A stretch of DNA of 34,329 nucleotides from Rhodocyclaceae bacterium (GTDB lineage Bacteria; Pseudomonadota; Gammaproteobacteria; Burkholderiales; Rhodocyclaceae), in the NCBI GenBank assembly GCA_008080565.1, contig VIKE01000036.1:1-34329 (forward strand). Reading direction: 5' to 3'. The notes under the pieces were generated by a model, which had not been told where the DNA came from, made no database searches, and was given only the letters and a program-made list of their open reading frames with translations. Positions 16,549 to 25,166 of this stretch are shown here, piece after piece. The first letter of the stretch is position 1; each line of letters starts with the position of its first letter. The translations under genes were made by a program, and so were the position numbers.

Positions 16549-18992
16549 GTGCGCGATTACCGATCAATCTGATGCTGGTCGAAGACGAGCGCATTGTTGC
16601 CTTCGACCTCAAGCGCCAGTTACAGACCTTCGGCTACCACGTCGAAAGCGTCGTAGCCAGCGGTGAACAAGCCATCAGCGAGGTGGCCAAGAACAAGCCC
16701 GACCTCGTCCTCATGGATATTCACCTTGAGGGCGGCATGGACGGCATCGAAGCAGCCACGGCGATTCGCGCCCAACATCAGGTACCCGTCATCTTCCTGA
16801 CCGCCTACGCCGAGGACGACACCCTGCGGCGGGCCCTGGACAGCCGCCCGTTCGGCTACCTGATCAAGCCTTGCGAAGGACGCGAACTGCATGCAACGAT
16901 CCAGATGGCGCTGGCCCGCCGGGAAGATGAAGTCGCCATCGAGCAAAGCGAGCAGCGCCTCAAACTGGCGCTGGATGCCGCCTCGCTCGGCGTCCTTGAA
17001 TGGTGTCCGTTATCGAACCGAATGAAGGGCGACGTTTACCTCGGCATGCTGTTCGGCAACCGGCCACAACCGCTCGACGAGCCGTGGGCAGCCTTCATCG
17101 AGCGAGTTGCCGAAGCCGACCGGGAACGCGTCACGAATGCGCTGACCGCCAAATTGCCGGGTAACGAAGCGATCAGTGTCGAATTTCAACTGGCTGGCAA
17201 CGCCCCCCCGCACCGGCGCATGGAAGCCCACGCCAAGGCCTACGGCGCGGACGGAGCCGTTCAGCGCGTGGTCGGCATCCTTCAGGATGTGACGCAGCGC
17301 CACCTCGACGAAGCCATGCTGCGCCAGTCGAGCGTCGTCTTTCGCACCACGGCTGAAGCCATCGTGATCACCGATGCCAGACACCAGATCGTTGCCGCCA
17401 ACACCGCGTTTTCACGCATCACCGGATATCAGGAAACCGAAGTGCTTGGCCTTGACCCGGACATTCTGCTGCGGGTCAGCCCACCGTACGATCAGTATGA
17501 GGACAGCTTCAAGAATGGCGGCGAAGGATTCTGGCAAGGGGAGGTGCGCTGCCACCGCAGCGATGGCAGCACATTCCCGGCTTGGCAAAGTGTCAGCGTC
17601 GTGCACGACACCAATGGCAAGCTGACGCATTTCGTTACGGCCTTTTCCGATGTCACGGCAATTTACGATGCCCAGCAACAACTTCGGCACCTGGCCCATC
17701 ACGACCCCCTGACCGGCTTGCCCAACCGTATCCTGTTCGACGAACGGTTCCAATACGCCATCGAGCACGCCATACGCAACGAACAGCGCTGCGTATTGCT
17801 CTTTCTCGACTTGGACGGATTCAAGGTAATCAACGACACGCTCGGCCATGCCGTCGGTGACGATATGCTGCGCATCGTCGGCGACCGGCTGAAAAGTGTC
17901 ATGCGCAGCAGTGACACCATCGCCCGCCTGGGCGGTGACGAGTTCGTGATTCTGGCCGGCAGTTTCAATCCTGACTACGCGGCGCGACTGGCAAACAAGA
18001 TTCTCGACCAGTTGCGCATCCCCATCCCGCTATCCGGCGATATGCTTTCCGTCACCGGCAGTATCGGGATCGCGGTCTATCCGGACAACGGTGCCGACAG
18101 CCAGCAATTGATGCGCGCCGCCGACATGGCCATGTACACGGCCAAGGCCGAGGGGCGCGACCGCTATCACTTCTACGCCGAGGACATGTCCGAGCGGGCA
18201 CGCCAGCGGATGGACATCGAACAGGGCCTGCGTCGCGCCCTGGCGAACGATGGCCTGGTCGTGCACTACCAACCGCGCGTCGATCTCGCCACTCGCCGCT
18301 TCGTCGGCGTCGAAGCACTGGTTCGCTGGCAACACCCGGAACGCGGCATCATTTCCCCGGCAAACTTCATCGGCATCGCCGAAGAATGTGGAATCATCGA
18401 ACAACTGGGTCGCTGGGTATTGAATCGCGCCTGCCGCGAAATGCTCGATGGTGTCCTTGGCAAACCTGCCGGGGAAATCTTTCACGTTGCGGTCAACGTC
18501 TCGGCACGGCAATTCCTCGGCGTGGATTTCGTCGCAACTGTCCGCTCGGTACTGAGCGAAACGGGCTTTCCACCCAGCGCACTCGAACTGGAAATCACGG
18601 AAAGCACGCTGCAGGCGACCGAACGGAGTTTGTCCATACTCAACGCCCTGAATGAACTGGGCGTTGCCGTCAGCATCGACGACTTCGGGACCGGCTATTC
18701 TTCGCTGAGCGTCCTGCGCGATCTTCCCATCCAGCGCATCAAGATCGATCGCTCCTTCATCGTCAATCTGCCCGCCAGCCAGAATCAGCGGGCCGTCGTT
18801 GAAGCCATCGTCGCCCTGAGCAAGGCGATGTCGATGCAGATTACGGTCGAAGGCATCGAGCACGCCGATCAGGCCACAATCCTGCAGGAACTCGGTTGCC
18901 ATGAAGGCCAGGGCTACCTGTTCGCCCGACCGTTGCCCATTGTCGAACTGTGCAAACTCCTCGGCAGCGGACTCGATGCCGAACAGTCCTGA
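16545..18992 (+). CDS. Response regulator REC-PAS-PAS-GGDEF-EAL
   Basis: An 815-residue regulator of cyclic di-GMP. The receiver domain (about residues 6-125) has LVEDE, phosphoacceptor Asp58 in LMDIHLEG, FLTAY and the IKP lysine. Two PAS-like regions follow (about 130-255 and 260-375, the second with ITDARHQIVAANTAFSRITG). The cyclase domain has a canonical GGDEF at 463-467 and an inhibitory-site RSSD five residues before it. The phosphodiesterase domain has EAL at 590-592, EITEST, IDDFGTGYSSLS, KIDRSF and EGIEHADQ. Both catalytic domains therefore look intact, and the net activity cannot be predicted. It overlaps the kinase gene by four bases, so phosphorylation by that kinase is likely. 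Confidence 0.94.
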   Translation: MSARLPINLMLVEDERIVAFDLKRQLQTFGYHVESVVASGEQAISEVAKNKPDLVLMDIHLEGGMDGIEAATAIRAQHQVPVIFLTAYAEDDTLRRALDSRPFGYLIKPCEGRELHATIQMALARREDEVAIEQSEQRLKLALDAASLGVLEWCPLSNRMKGDVYLGMLFGNRPQPLDEPWAAFIERVAEADRERVTNALTAKLPGNEAISVEFQLAGNAPPHRRMEAHAKAYGADGAVQRVVGILQDVTQRHLDEAMLRQSSVVFRTTAEAIVITDARHQIVAANTAFSRITGYQETEVLGLDPDILLRVSPPYDQYEDSFKNGGEGFWQGEVRCHRSDGSTFPAWQSVSVVHDTNGKLTHFVTAFSDVTAIYDAQQQLRHLAHHDPLTGLPNRILFDERFQYAIEHAIRNEQRCVLLFLDLDGFKVINDTLGHAVGDDMLRIVGDRLKSVMRSSDTIARLGGDEFVILAGSFNPDYAARLANKILDQLRIPIPLSGDMLSVTGSIGIAVYPDNGADSQQLMRAADMAMYTAKAEGRDRYHFYAEDMSERARQRMDIEQGLRRALANDGLVVHYQPRVDLATRRFVGVEALVRWQHPERGIISPANFIGIAEECGIIEQLGRWVLNRACREMLDGVLGKPAGEIFHVAVNVSARQFLGVDFVATVRSVLSETGFPPSALELEITESTLQATERSLSILNALNELGVAVSIDDFGTGYSSLSVLRDLPIQRIKIDRSFIVNLPASQNQRAVVEAIVALSKAMSMQITVEGIEHADQATILQELGCHEGQGYLFARPLPIVELCKLLGSGLDAEQS

Positions 18993-19159
18993 CTCCCCGG
19001 AATAAGCGGATCGCCCTTGCTGAGCCGATAGCACCGTAAAAATCCATAGGCGCGAAAGAACCTTCCAGGCAAAGGCGAGGGGCGGAAGAATATCGATGTT
19101 CGGCACGTGGTCAAAGCAAAACGCGACATTCCTGCCCGGCTGCGGGAAAATAGCAGGCT

Positions 19160-20335
19160 ATGACGAATTCCCCACTCGAAGACCGCCTGCGTACCGAACT
19201 CGCCGAACTCGAAACCGCCGGCCTGACCCGCCGTCGCCGCGTGCTGGAAAGCCCGTGCGGCCGGCTTGCCACGGTCGACGGTAAAAATGTGCTGAATTTC
19301 GCCGCCAACGACTATCTCGGGCTGGCCGGCAATGCCGAGATCGCCCGGGCGCTGGCCGATGGCGCGATCCAGTGGGGCGCCGGCAGCGGCGCCTCGCATC
19401 TGGTCAGCGGCCACCTCGCGCCGCATGAAGCTCTGGAAAAGGAAATCGCCGCCTTCACCGGCTTTCCGCGCGCCCTGACCTTCTCCACCGGCTACCTGGC
19501 CAACCTCGCCGTGACGCCGACCCTGGCCGGGCGGGGCGATGCGGTGTTTGCCGACAAGCTCAACCACGCCTCGCTGATCGATGCCATGCAGCAGGCCAAG
19601 GCCAACGGTGCCGACGTCCAGCGCTACCCGCACAACGACGTCGCGGCGCTCGAAAAATTGCTGGCCGCCAGCACGGCAGCCCACAAGGTGATCGTCACCG
19701 ACGCCGTATTCAGCATGGACGGCGACCTCGCCCCGCTGCCGCTCATCTTCGCGCTGGCCGAGCGTTACGACGCTTGGCTGGTCATCGACGACGCGCACGG
19801 CTTTGGCGTGCTTGGCCCGCACGGCAAAGGCAGCCTCGCCCACTTCAACCTGCCCGCCTCGCCACGCATCCTGCTCATGGGCACGCTGGGCAAGGCGGCC
19901 GGTGTCGGCGGCGCCTTTGTCGCCGGTTCGGCCACAGCCATCGAATACCTGCTGCAAAAAGGCCGCAGCTACATTTTCACCACCGCCCAGCCGCCGGCCA
20001 TCGCTTGTGCGCTGAGCAAGAGCCTGCAACTGATCGAAAACGGCGACGCCCTGCGCGCCAACCTGATGTCCCGCATCGGCCAGTTGCGCGACGGGCTGGC
20101 CGGCCTGCCGCTCAAGCTGCTGCCGTCGCTGACCGCCATCCAGCCGCTCATCGTCGGCGAAAACGACGCCGCCGTCGCCCTCGCCAAAGCCCTCTGGGAA
20201 CGTGGCCTGTGGGTGCCGGCCATTCGCCCGCCGACGGTGCCGAAAGGCACGGCGCGACTGCGCATTTCGGTCTCCGCCGCGCACAGCGAAGCTGATATCA
20301 ACCAACTGATTACCGCCCTGAAGGAACTGGCATGA
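19160..20335 (+). CDS. bioF: 8-amino-7-oxononanoate synthase
   Basis: A 391-residue PLP enzyme that condenses pimeloyl-ACP with L-alanine. Visible motifs are LNFAANDYLGLAG, GSGASHLVSGHLAPHEALE, FSTGYLANLAV, DKLNHASLIDAM, VIDDAHGFGVLG and LMGTLGKAAGVGG with the PLP lysine. The ATG has AGCAGG close upstream. It starts a four-gene run bioF-bioH-bioC-bioD with overlapping ends. Near its start the DNA at 19270-19300 resembles a decayed repeat copy (ACGGTCGACGG followed by A5), but here the protein motif DGKNVLNF is itself conserved, so this may be chance. The 167-base gap upstream shows no clear promoter. Confidence 0.96.
   Translation: MTNSPLEDRLRTELAELETAGLTRRRRVLESPCGRLATVDGKNVLNFAANDYLGLAGNAEIARALADGAIQWGAGSGASHLVSGHLAPHEALEKEIAAFTGFPRALTFSTGYLANLAVTPTLAGRGDAVFADKLNHASLIDAMQQAKANGADVQRYPHNDVAALEKLLAASTAAHKVIVTDAVFSMDGDLAPLPLIFALAERYDAWLVIDDAHGFGVLGPHGKGSLAHFNLPASPRILLMGTLGKAAGVGGAFVAGSATAIEYLLQKGRSYIFTTAQPPAIACALSKSLQLIENGDALRANLMSRIGQLRDGLAGLPLKLLPSLTAIQPLIVGENDAAVALAKALWERGLWVPAIRPPTVPKGTARLRISVSAAHSEADINQLITALKELA
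19270..19300 (+). repeat. Possible degenerate repeat copy inside bioF
   Basis: ACGGTCGACGG at 19271-19281 is followed by TAAAAATGTGC and GAATTTC. The core has two changes and the A/T tracts are in register. The encoded DGKNVLNF is a conserved bioF motif, so the match may not be independent. Confidence 0.3.
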
Positions 20336-21045
20336 CCGCTCCCCTCATTTTCCTGCCCGGCTGGTGCGTCGGCCGCGGCCCGCTCAATGCCACGGTCAAC
20401 CGGATAAATGGTCAAATTTTTGACTTGCCGGGCTACGGCAGCGCCCCGTTGATCACCGATTTCTACGCCGCGGCCGACGACATCGCGGCCCGCCTGCCGC
20501 CCGGCACCACGCTGGCCGGCTGGTCGCTCGGCGCCCAACTGGCGCTGGCCGTCGCCGCCCGTCATCCGGACAAGGTCGGCAAGCTCATTCTCGTCGCCGG
20601 CACGACTTCCTTCGTCCAGCGCGATGGCTGGCCGCACGCCATGGCACCGGCCATGTTGGCCGAATTCGCCGCCGGCATCGCCGCCGATGTCGAAGCCATG
20701 TTGCCGCGCTTCGTCGGCGGCTTCAATCGCGGCGACGCCCGCGCCAAGGCGGTCACCCTCAAACTCCTCGAACTGGCCGACCCACGCCCGTCCGGCGAAG
20801 TCCTGGCGACCGGGTTGAACTGGCTGCGCGACATCGACCTGCGCGGTCTCGCGCCGCAGGTCAAGGCGCCGACCCTGCTCATCCACGGCGCCGCCGATCC
20901 GCTCATGCCGCTGGGTGCCGCCGAAGCACTCGCCGCCCTGATTCCCGGCGCCAGACTGGCCGTCTTCGACGACTGCGCCCACGCTCCCTTCATGTCCAGG
21001 CCTGACGATTTCGTCGCCACCGTGCACCAATTCCTGAATGACTAG
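20332..21045 (+). CDS. bioH: Pimeloyl-[ACP] methyl ester carboxylesterase
   Basis: A 237-residue alpha/beta hydrolase that removes the methyl group from pimeloyl-ACP methyl ester, ending the BioC-started pimelate route. It shows FLPGWCVGRGPL, the nucleophile motif AGWSLGAQLAL, a late Asp in HGAADPLMP and a His in CAHAPFMSRP. It overlaps bioF by four bases (ATGA) and bioC by eight. A repeat copy sits in the N-terminal part and encodes TVNRINGQIFD just before LPGYG. Related proteins have a variable strand region there, so the element seems to be accommodated by substitution rather than insertion. Specificity follows from the bioC neighbour. Confidence 0.92.
   Translation: MTAPLIFLPGWCVGRGPLNATVNRINGQIFDLPGYGSAPLITDFYAAADDIAARLPPGTTLAGWSLGAQLALAVAARHPDKVGKLILVAGTTSFVQRDGWPHAMAPAMLAEFAAGIAADVEAMLPRFVGGFNRGDARAKAVTLKLLELADPRPSGEVLATGLNWLRDIDLRGLAPQVKAPTLLIHGAADPLMPLGAAEALAALIPGARLAVFDDCAHAPFMSRPDDFVATVHQFLND
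20391..20421 (+). repeat. Dispersed ACGGTCAACCGG element, copy 5 (inside bioH)
   Basis: An exact core at 20392-20403 is followed by ATAAAT, GGTC and AAATTTTT. The tracts are A/T-rich rather than pure A, which suggests that bendability or easy melting matters more than the exact base. It is read as TVNRINGQIF. Confidence 0.85.
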
Positions 21046-21799
21046 ACCGTCCAAGGCGCGCATCCGTCTATCCTTCGAGCGCGCCGCCCCGACCTACGAC
21101 AGCGCCGCCGACATCCAGCGCCGCATCTGCATGCAACTGGCCGACGGCCTGCCGGCCATCACCCCAACCCGCCTGCTCGATGCCGGCTGCGGCACCGGTT
21201 TTGCCCAGGCCGACTTGCTGGCCCGTTTTCCGGATGCCCATGCCGTCGCCCTCGACCTCTCGCCGGCCATGCTTGGCAAGGTCAGCTCACCCTGCTGCCG
21301 CATCGCCGGCGATCTCGAAAACCTGCCGCTGACCGACGCCAGCCTCGACCTCTACTGGTCGAGCCTCGCCGTCCAGTGGTGCGACCTCGCCACGGCACTG
21401 CGTGAAGCCCACCGCTCGCTGCGCCCGAATGGCCTGGTCGCCCTGGCCAGCCTCGGCCCGGCCACCTTCCACGAACTTCGCCACGCCTTTGCCGACGTCG
21501 ATCACTATCGCCACACGCTGAGTTTCCACAGCCCGGACGAAATCCGCAAAATCGCCGTCAATCTCGGCTTTGCCACGGTCAACACGAAAAAAGGCATAAA
21601 AACCGCACATTACCCGGACTTCAAGACCCTGCTTCGCGCCGTCAAGGCCATTGGCGCCAACCAGCTCGGCGACGGCCGGCGGACCAGCCTGATGAGCCGC
21701 ACCACCTTCCTGCGTGCCGAGACGGCTTATGAACAATTGCGCACCCCGGCCGGCCTGCCGCTGACCTACGACGTGATCTACCTTTACGCCAGCAAATGA
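21038..21799 (+). CDS. bioC: Malonyl-[ACP] O-methyltransferase
   Basis: A 253-residue SAM-dependent methyltransferase that masks malonyl-ACP so that fatty-acid synthesis can build pimelate. Visible motifs are FERAAPTYDSAADIQRRI at the N-terminus, the SAM-binding LLDAGCGTGFAQADLL, ALDLSPAML and DLYWSSLAVQWCDL, all typical of BioC. It overlaps bioH by eight bases, which supports the BioC-BioH pairing. It carries a repeat copy with a variant core (ACGGTCAACACG) that encodes TVNTKKGIKTAHYP. The stop lies 10 bases before bioD. Confidence 0.94.
   Translation: MTRPSKARIRLSFERAAPTYDSAADIQRRICMQLADGLPAITPTRLLDAGCGTGFAQADLLARFPDAHAVALDLSPAMLGKVSSPCCRIAGDLENLPLTDASLDLYWSSLAVQWCDLATALREAHRSLRPNGLVALASLGPATFHELRHAFADVDHYRHTLSFHSPDEIRKIAVNLGFATVNTKKGIKTAHYPDFKTLLRAVKAIGANQLGDGRRTSLMSRTTFLRAETAYEQLRTPAGLPLTYDVIYLYASK
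21574..21604 (+). repeat. Dispersed element, copy 6 (inside bioC, variant core)
   Basis: The core at 21575-21586 is ACGGTCAACACG, two changes from consensus, followed by A6, GGCAT and AAAAACC. The A tracts are in register with the other copies. The reading frame is the same (TVNTKKGIK). Confidence 0.8.
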
Positions 21800-21809
21800 G
21801 CACCCAAAA

Positions 21810-22475
21810 ATGAGTTCCGCCTATTTCCTGACCGGCACCGACACCGAAATCGGCAAGACCTTCATCACCTGCGCCCTGCTCCACCGCGCCGGGCTTGATG
21901 GCCTCAAAGCCGTCGGCCTCAAACCGATCGCCGCCGGCACCGATGCCGCCGGGCTGAACGATGATGTCGAAGCCATCCGCGCTGCCAGCAATGTCGAACT
22001 GCCGCGCCAGATCATCAACCCCTATTGCTTCAAGCCTGCCATCGCCCCGCACATCGCCGCGGCTGAAGCCGGCGTGCGCATTGAATTCGGCCCGATCGGA
22101 GCAAGTTGTGACGAGGCCCAGCAGCAGGCCGATCTGGTCATCGTTGAAGGCGTCGGCGGATTCTGTGTGCCCTTGGGCACCAAACGGAACGCCGCCGATC
22201 TGGCCGTCGACCTCGGCCTGCCGGTCATCCTCGTCGTCGGCATGCGTCTTGGCTGCATCAACCACGCGCTGCTCACGGCCGAAGCCATCGCCGCCCGCGG
22301 CCTGAAGCTGGTCGGCTGGGTGGCCAACAGCATTGATCCGGCCATGTCGCGTTTCGCTGAAAATCTGGCAACGCTGCAAGCGCTGCTACCGGCCCCGCTG
22401 CTCGGCGTCGTACCGCATGGGCCGCAGGACGGCGCCATCGGCGCCGCCGCTTTCCTTAAACTACCCGGCGCTTAA
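21810..22475 (+). CDS. bioD: Dethiobiotin synthetase
   Basis: A 221-residue ATP-dependent carboxylase that closes the ureido ring of dethiobiotin. It shows the P-loop GTDTEIGKTFITCALL at the N-terminus, KPIAAGTD, VEGVGGFCVPLG and VGMRLGCINHALLTAEAI. The length is normal. It ends the bioFHCD run and its last 15 bases overlap the convergent Hpt gene. No terminator is visible at this overlap. Confidence 0.95.
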   Translation: MSSAYFLTGTDTEIGKTFITCALLHRAGLDGLKAVGLKPIAAGTDAAGLNDDVEAIRAASNVELPRQIINPYCFKPAIAPHIAAAEAGVRIEFGPIGASCDEAQQQADLVIVEGVGGFCVPLGTKRNAADLAVDLGLPVILVVGMRLGCINHALLTAEAIAARGLKLVGWVANSIDPAMSRFAENLATLQALLPAPLLGVVPHGPQDGAIGAAAFLKLPGA

Positions 22476-22799
22476 AACCGCCGCAATTTCGCGCAGGCGT
22501 TGCTGCAGGCCGGCTACAGCCTCGGCCTGATCGTCGACAAACCCATCGCGCGCCCGCAGTTCGACAACACTGGCATCAGCCGCACCAGCCTCATCGGAAA
22601 ACGTGGCCATCAAACCTTTGACCGTATGGGCCTCGCGGCGCAGCACCGCAGCATCGCCAGAGGCCAGGGCAGTCCCCAGAGCCGCGCAATTGCTGTCGAC
22701 ATCCTGAACAAACATGTCGACCATCATCGCGAATATCTCCTCGTCGCCCCCCAGGCGATCAAGAATCGATGCTTTGTCCAACACGAAAGCCCCTGCCAT
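22461..22799 (-). CDS. Hpt (histidine phosphotransfer) domain protein
   Basis: A 112-residue protein made of one Hpt domain. The phosphorylated histidine is predicted at residue 58 in REAHTVKGLMATF. The start at ATG 22799 is chosen because GGAG lies six bases before it; an ATG at 22811 has poorer spacing. It follows the REC-HD-GYP gene by 55 bases on the same strand, so the two are probably co-transcribed and may form part of a phosphorelay. No hybrid kinase is nearby. Its 3' end overlaps bioD by 15 bases on the opposite strand. Confidence 0.88.
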   Translation of the reverse strand: MAGAFVLDKASILDRLGGDEEIFAMMVDMFVQDVDSNCAALGTALASGDAAVLRREAHTVKGLMATFSDEAGAADASVVELRARDGFVDDQAEAVAGLQQRLREIAAVLSAG

Positions 22800-22854
22800 A
22801 TTTATCTCCATTCAACCCGCCTGCCCTCCAGGAAATCGGCCGGGTCTAGCAAAT

Positions 22855-23907
22855 TCAGATCTGCGGCATCTCTTCGTCGCGGAAGCGCTGGCGGATGTCC
22901 AGCACATGCTCCCAGCCTGCCAGGAAAGCCTCGACGCACATCGGATCGAAATGCTTGCCGCGTCCGTCTTCAAGAAACTGGCAGGCATCCTCCAGCGACC
23001 ACGCCCGCTTGTAGGGCCGCTCGGAGGTCAGTGCGTCAAAGACATCGGCCACCGCGACGATCCGGCCGAACAGCGGAATCTGATGGCCTTTGAGACCATA
23101 CGGGTAACCCGTCCCGTCGTATTTTTCGTGATGCGAGATCGCCACTTCAGCCCCGGCCTGGATGACTTCCGAACGGCTGTTCTTGAGTAGTTCCTGGCCG
23201 AGCCGCGCATGCCCCTTCATGACCTCGAATTCTTCGTGGGTCAGCTTGCCCGGCTTGAGCAGGATGTAGTCGGGAATGCCGATCTTGCCGACGTCGTGCA
23301 TCGGCGCTGCTTCGAGAATCAGCTTCTGCTGCGCAATGCTCAGATCAAGGCCGAGGGCGATGATCTGCGAGTAATGGGCCATGCGCTGGATGTGGGCGCC
23401 GGTTTCCGGATCACGAAACTCGGCCGCCCGCGAGATGCGGAAAATCAGCTCCTTCTCGCGCTCGCGAATTTCAGCCGTGCGCTCTTCGACCAGCGAACTC
23501 AGATGCTCGGCGCGGTCCGCCAGGTATTTCTGACCGGTACGCAGCGACAACATGTTGCGGGCTCGGGCTGAAAATTCGATACGGTCGATCGGCTTGGTCA
23601 GGAAGTCGTTGGCACCGCCGAGCAAGGCATCGTAGCGAATGTCCTTCTGGTCGTTGGCGGTAATCATCAGCACCGGAATCTCGTTGCGTCCGTGCAAGGC
23701 GCGGAAGGCGCTGATGAACTTGAGGCCGTCCATGTCCGGCATCATGTAATCGACGATGACCAGGTCGGGCACATTGCTGCGGCACCATTCCAGCGCCGCC
23801 ACCGGATGATCGAACAAGGTCGGGCTGCAATCGCCCAGTTTGAGCACCAACGCCTTGATCAGCGTCAGATTGATGTCGCTGTCATCGATGATCAGGACGT
23901 TGTGCAT
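22855..23907 (-). CDS. Response regulator with HD-GYP phosphodiesterase domain
   Basis: A 350-residue protein. ATG 23907 is chosen because AGGGA lies just upstream and the receiver domain starts at once ([16 protein letters not shown]). The receiver has Asp53 in [17 protein letters not shown] and the TKP lysine near residue 105. A helical linker (about 120-155) leads to the HD-GYP domain, with [10 protein letters not shown] near 204-213 and [11 protein letters not shown] near 259-269, both complete. It probably hydrolyses cyclic di-GMP when phosphorylated. The downstream Hpt protein may donate or remove phosphate. It diverges from yciB across 52 bases. Confidence 0.94.
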   Translation of the reverse strand: MHNVLIIDDSDINLTLIKALVLKLGDCSPTLFDHPVAALEWCRSNVPDLVIVDYMMPDMDGLKFISAFRALHGRNEIPVLMITANDQKDIRYDALLGGANDFLTKPIDRIEFSARARNMLSLRTGQKYLADRAEHLSSLVEERTAEIREREKELIFRISRAAEFRDPETGAHIQRMAHYSQIIALGLDLSIAQQKLILEAAPMHDVGKIGIPDYILLKPGKLTHEEFEVMKGHARLGQELLKNSRSEVIQAGAEVAISHHEKYDGTGYPYGLKGHQIPLFGRIVAVADVFDALTSERPYKRAWSLEDACQFLEDGRGKHFDPMCVEAFLAGWEHVLDIRQRFRDEEMPQI

Positions 23908-23945
23908 GTACTTCCCTGCTTGCCGGATAGTTGTTGCCGGCAGTA

Positions 23946-23959
23946 TATAATGCCCCGCC
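23946..23959 (+). promoter_or_regulatory. -10 box directly before yciB (possible leaderless start)
   Basis: TATAAT at 23946-23951 ends eight bases before the ATG at 23960, with a C-rich gap and no Shine-Dalgarno. The layout matches that before the PIN gene at 5618. A convincing -35 box is not seen at 17 bases. Confidence 0.5.
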
Positions 23960-24568
23960 ATGAAACTGCTCTTCGACCTCTTCCCCGTCATTCTCTTTTT
24001 CGCCACCTTCAAGTATGCGGAAAAGAGCCCCGAACTCGCGGCCGGCTGGATGGGCTCGCTGCTCGGCTTCGTCCCCGACGACGCCAAGATGGCGCCGATC
24101 CTGCTCGCCACCGTCGTCGTCATCGTCGCCACGGTCGCCCAGATCATCTGGGTACACTTCCGCCACGGCAAGGTCGACAAGATGCTCTGGGTCAGCCTCG
24201 TCCTCGTCGTCGTCTTTGGCGGCCTGACGCTGGCCTTCCAGAACGAAGCCTTCATCAAATGGAAACCGACCATCCTGTACTGGGTTTTCGCCGGCAGCAT
24301 GGCCTTCAGCGCCTACGTGCTCAAGAAAAACGCCATCAAGGCCATGCTCGGCGAGCAACTGACGCTGCCCGAACCAATCTGGGGCAAGGTCAACCTTTCA
24401 TGGATCGCCTTTTTCCTGGTCATGGGTGCCCTCAACCTGATCATCGCCTTCAATTTCCCGACCGATATCTGGGTCAATTTCAAACTGTTCGGCGGCATGG
24501 GCCTGATGCTTGTCTTCGTGATCGGCCAGGGCATGCTGCTGTCGAAATACGTCGAGGAAGAAAAATAA
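23960..24568 (+). CDS. yciB: Inner-membrane septation protein A (YciB)
   Basis: A 202-residue protein with about five hydrophobic segments. It begins with the family signature [19 protein letters not shown] and includes [30 protein letters not shown] and [18 protein letters not shown]. YciB acts in the inner membrane in cell envelope growth and septation; its exact role is still debated. Its stop overlaps the yciI start by one base. The yciB-yciI-bolA-ppiC order is familiar in betaproteobacteria. Confidence 0.95.
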   Translation: MKLLFDLFPVILFFATFKYAEKSPELAAGWMGSLLGFVPDDAKMAPILLATVVVIVATVAQIIWVHFRHGKVDKMLWVSLVLVVVFGGLTLAFQNEAFIKWKPTILYWVFAGSMAFSAYVLKKNAIKAMLGEQLTLPEPIWGKVNLSWIAFFLVMGALNLIIAFNFPTDIWVNFKLFGGMGLMLVFVIGQGMLLSKYVEEEK

Positions 24569-24870
24569 TGCTCTACGCCATCATCGCTGAAGACAAGGCT
24601 GGCACGCTGGACCAGCGCATGGGTGCCCGCCCCGCCCACGTCGAACGACTGCAGGCTCTGCAGGCTGAAGGCCGCCTGATCCTGGCCGGCCCCTGCCCGG
24701 CCATCGACTCGCCCGATCCCGGCCCGGCCGGCTTTTCAGGCAGCATCATCATTGCCGAATTCGCCTCGCTGGAAGCCGCCCGGACCTGGGCCGATGCCGA
24801 CCCCTACATCGTCGCCGGCGTCTATGAAAAGGTCGTCATCAAGCCGTTCAAGAAAGTGTTGCCGGCGTGA
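24568..24870 (+). CDS. YciI family protein
   Basis: A 100-residue protein of the YciI fold, a small ferredoxin-like dimer. Visible family features are [44 protein letters not shown] and [20 protein letters not shown]. The biochemical role of the family is poorly known. It sits between yciB (one-base overlap) and bolA (four-base overlap), so all three are probably translated in a coupled manner. Confidence 0.92.
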   Translation: MLYAIIAEDKAGTLDQRMGARPAHVERLQALQAEGRLILAGPCPAIDSPDPGPAGFSGSIIIAEFASLEAARTWADADPYIVAGVYEKVVIKPFKKVLPA

Positions 24871-25133
24871 GCGCCGAAACCATCGAACTATTGCGCCAGC
24901 GCCTGGCCGTGCTGCAACCGTCGTCAATCACCATCGTCGACGAGTCGCACCGCCACGCCGGCCATGCCGGTGCGCGCGAAGGCGGCCACTACCAGTTACA
25001 AATTGTTGCACAGGCATTCGCCGGTAAAAGTACCATGGCCCGTCATCGCATGATTTATGATGCTGCAGGTGATTTGATGCGCAGCAGGATTCATGCGCTC
25101 AGCATTCGCGCTGAAGTACCCGGCAACGTATAA
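24867..25133 (+). CDS. BolA family protein
   Basis: An 88-residue BolA-fold protein starting with GTG, overlapping the yciI stop (GTGA). Visible motifs are [26 protein letters not shown] and [13 protein letters not shown]. BolA proteins usually work with monothiol glutaredoxins in iron-sulfur handling and influence the envelope and cell shape. The promoter of the next gene overlaps its stop codon. Confidence 0.92.
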   Translation: MSAETIELLRQRLAVLQPSSITIVDESHRHAGHAGAREGGHYQLQIVAQAFAGKSTMARHRMIYDAAGDLMRSRIHALSIRAEVPGNV

Positions 25134-25134
25134 T
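25129..25134 (+). promoter_or_regulatory. -10 box for ppiC
   Basis: TATAAT overlaps the bolA stop codon (TAA at 25131-25133). A weak TTCGCG at 25105-25110 lies 18 bases upstream as a possible -35. A start near 25141 would leave a leader of about 26 bases, which includes AAGGAT before the ppiC ATG. It would give ppiC its own transcription within the cluster. Confidence 0.5.
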
Positions 25135-25166
25135 TTTTGATATTCCCTCCACCCAAGGATAGATAC

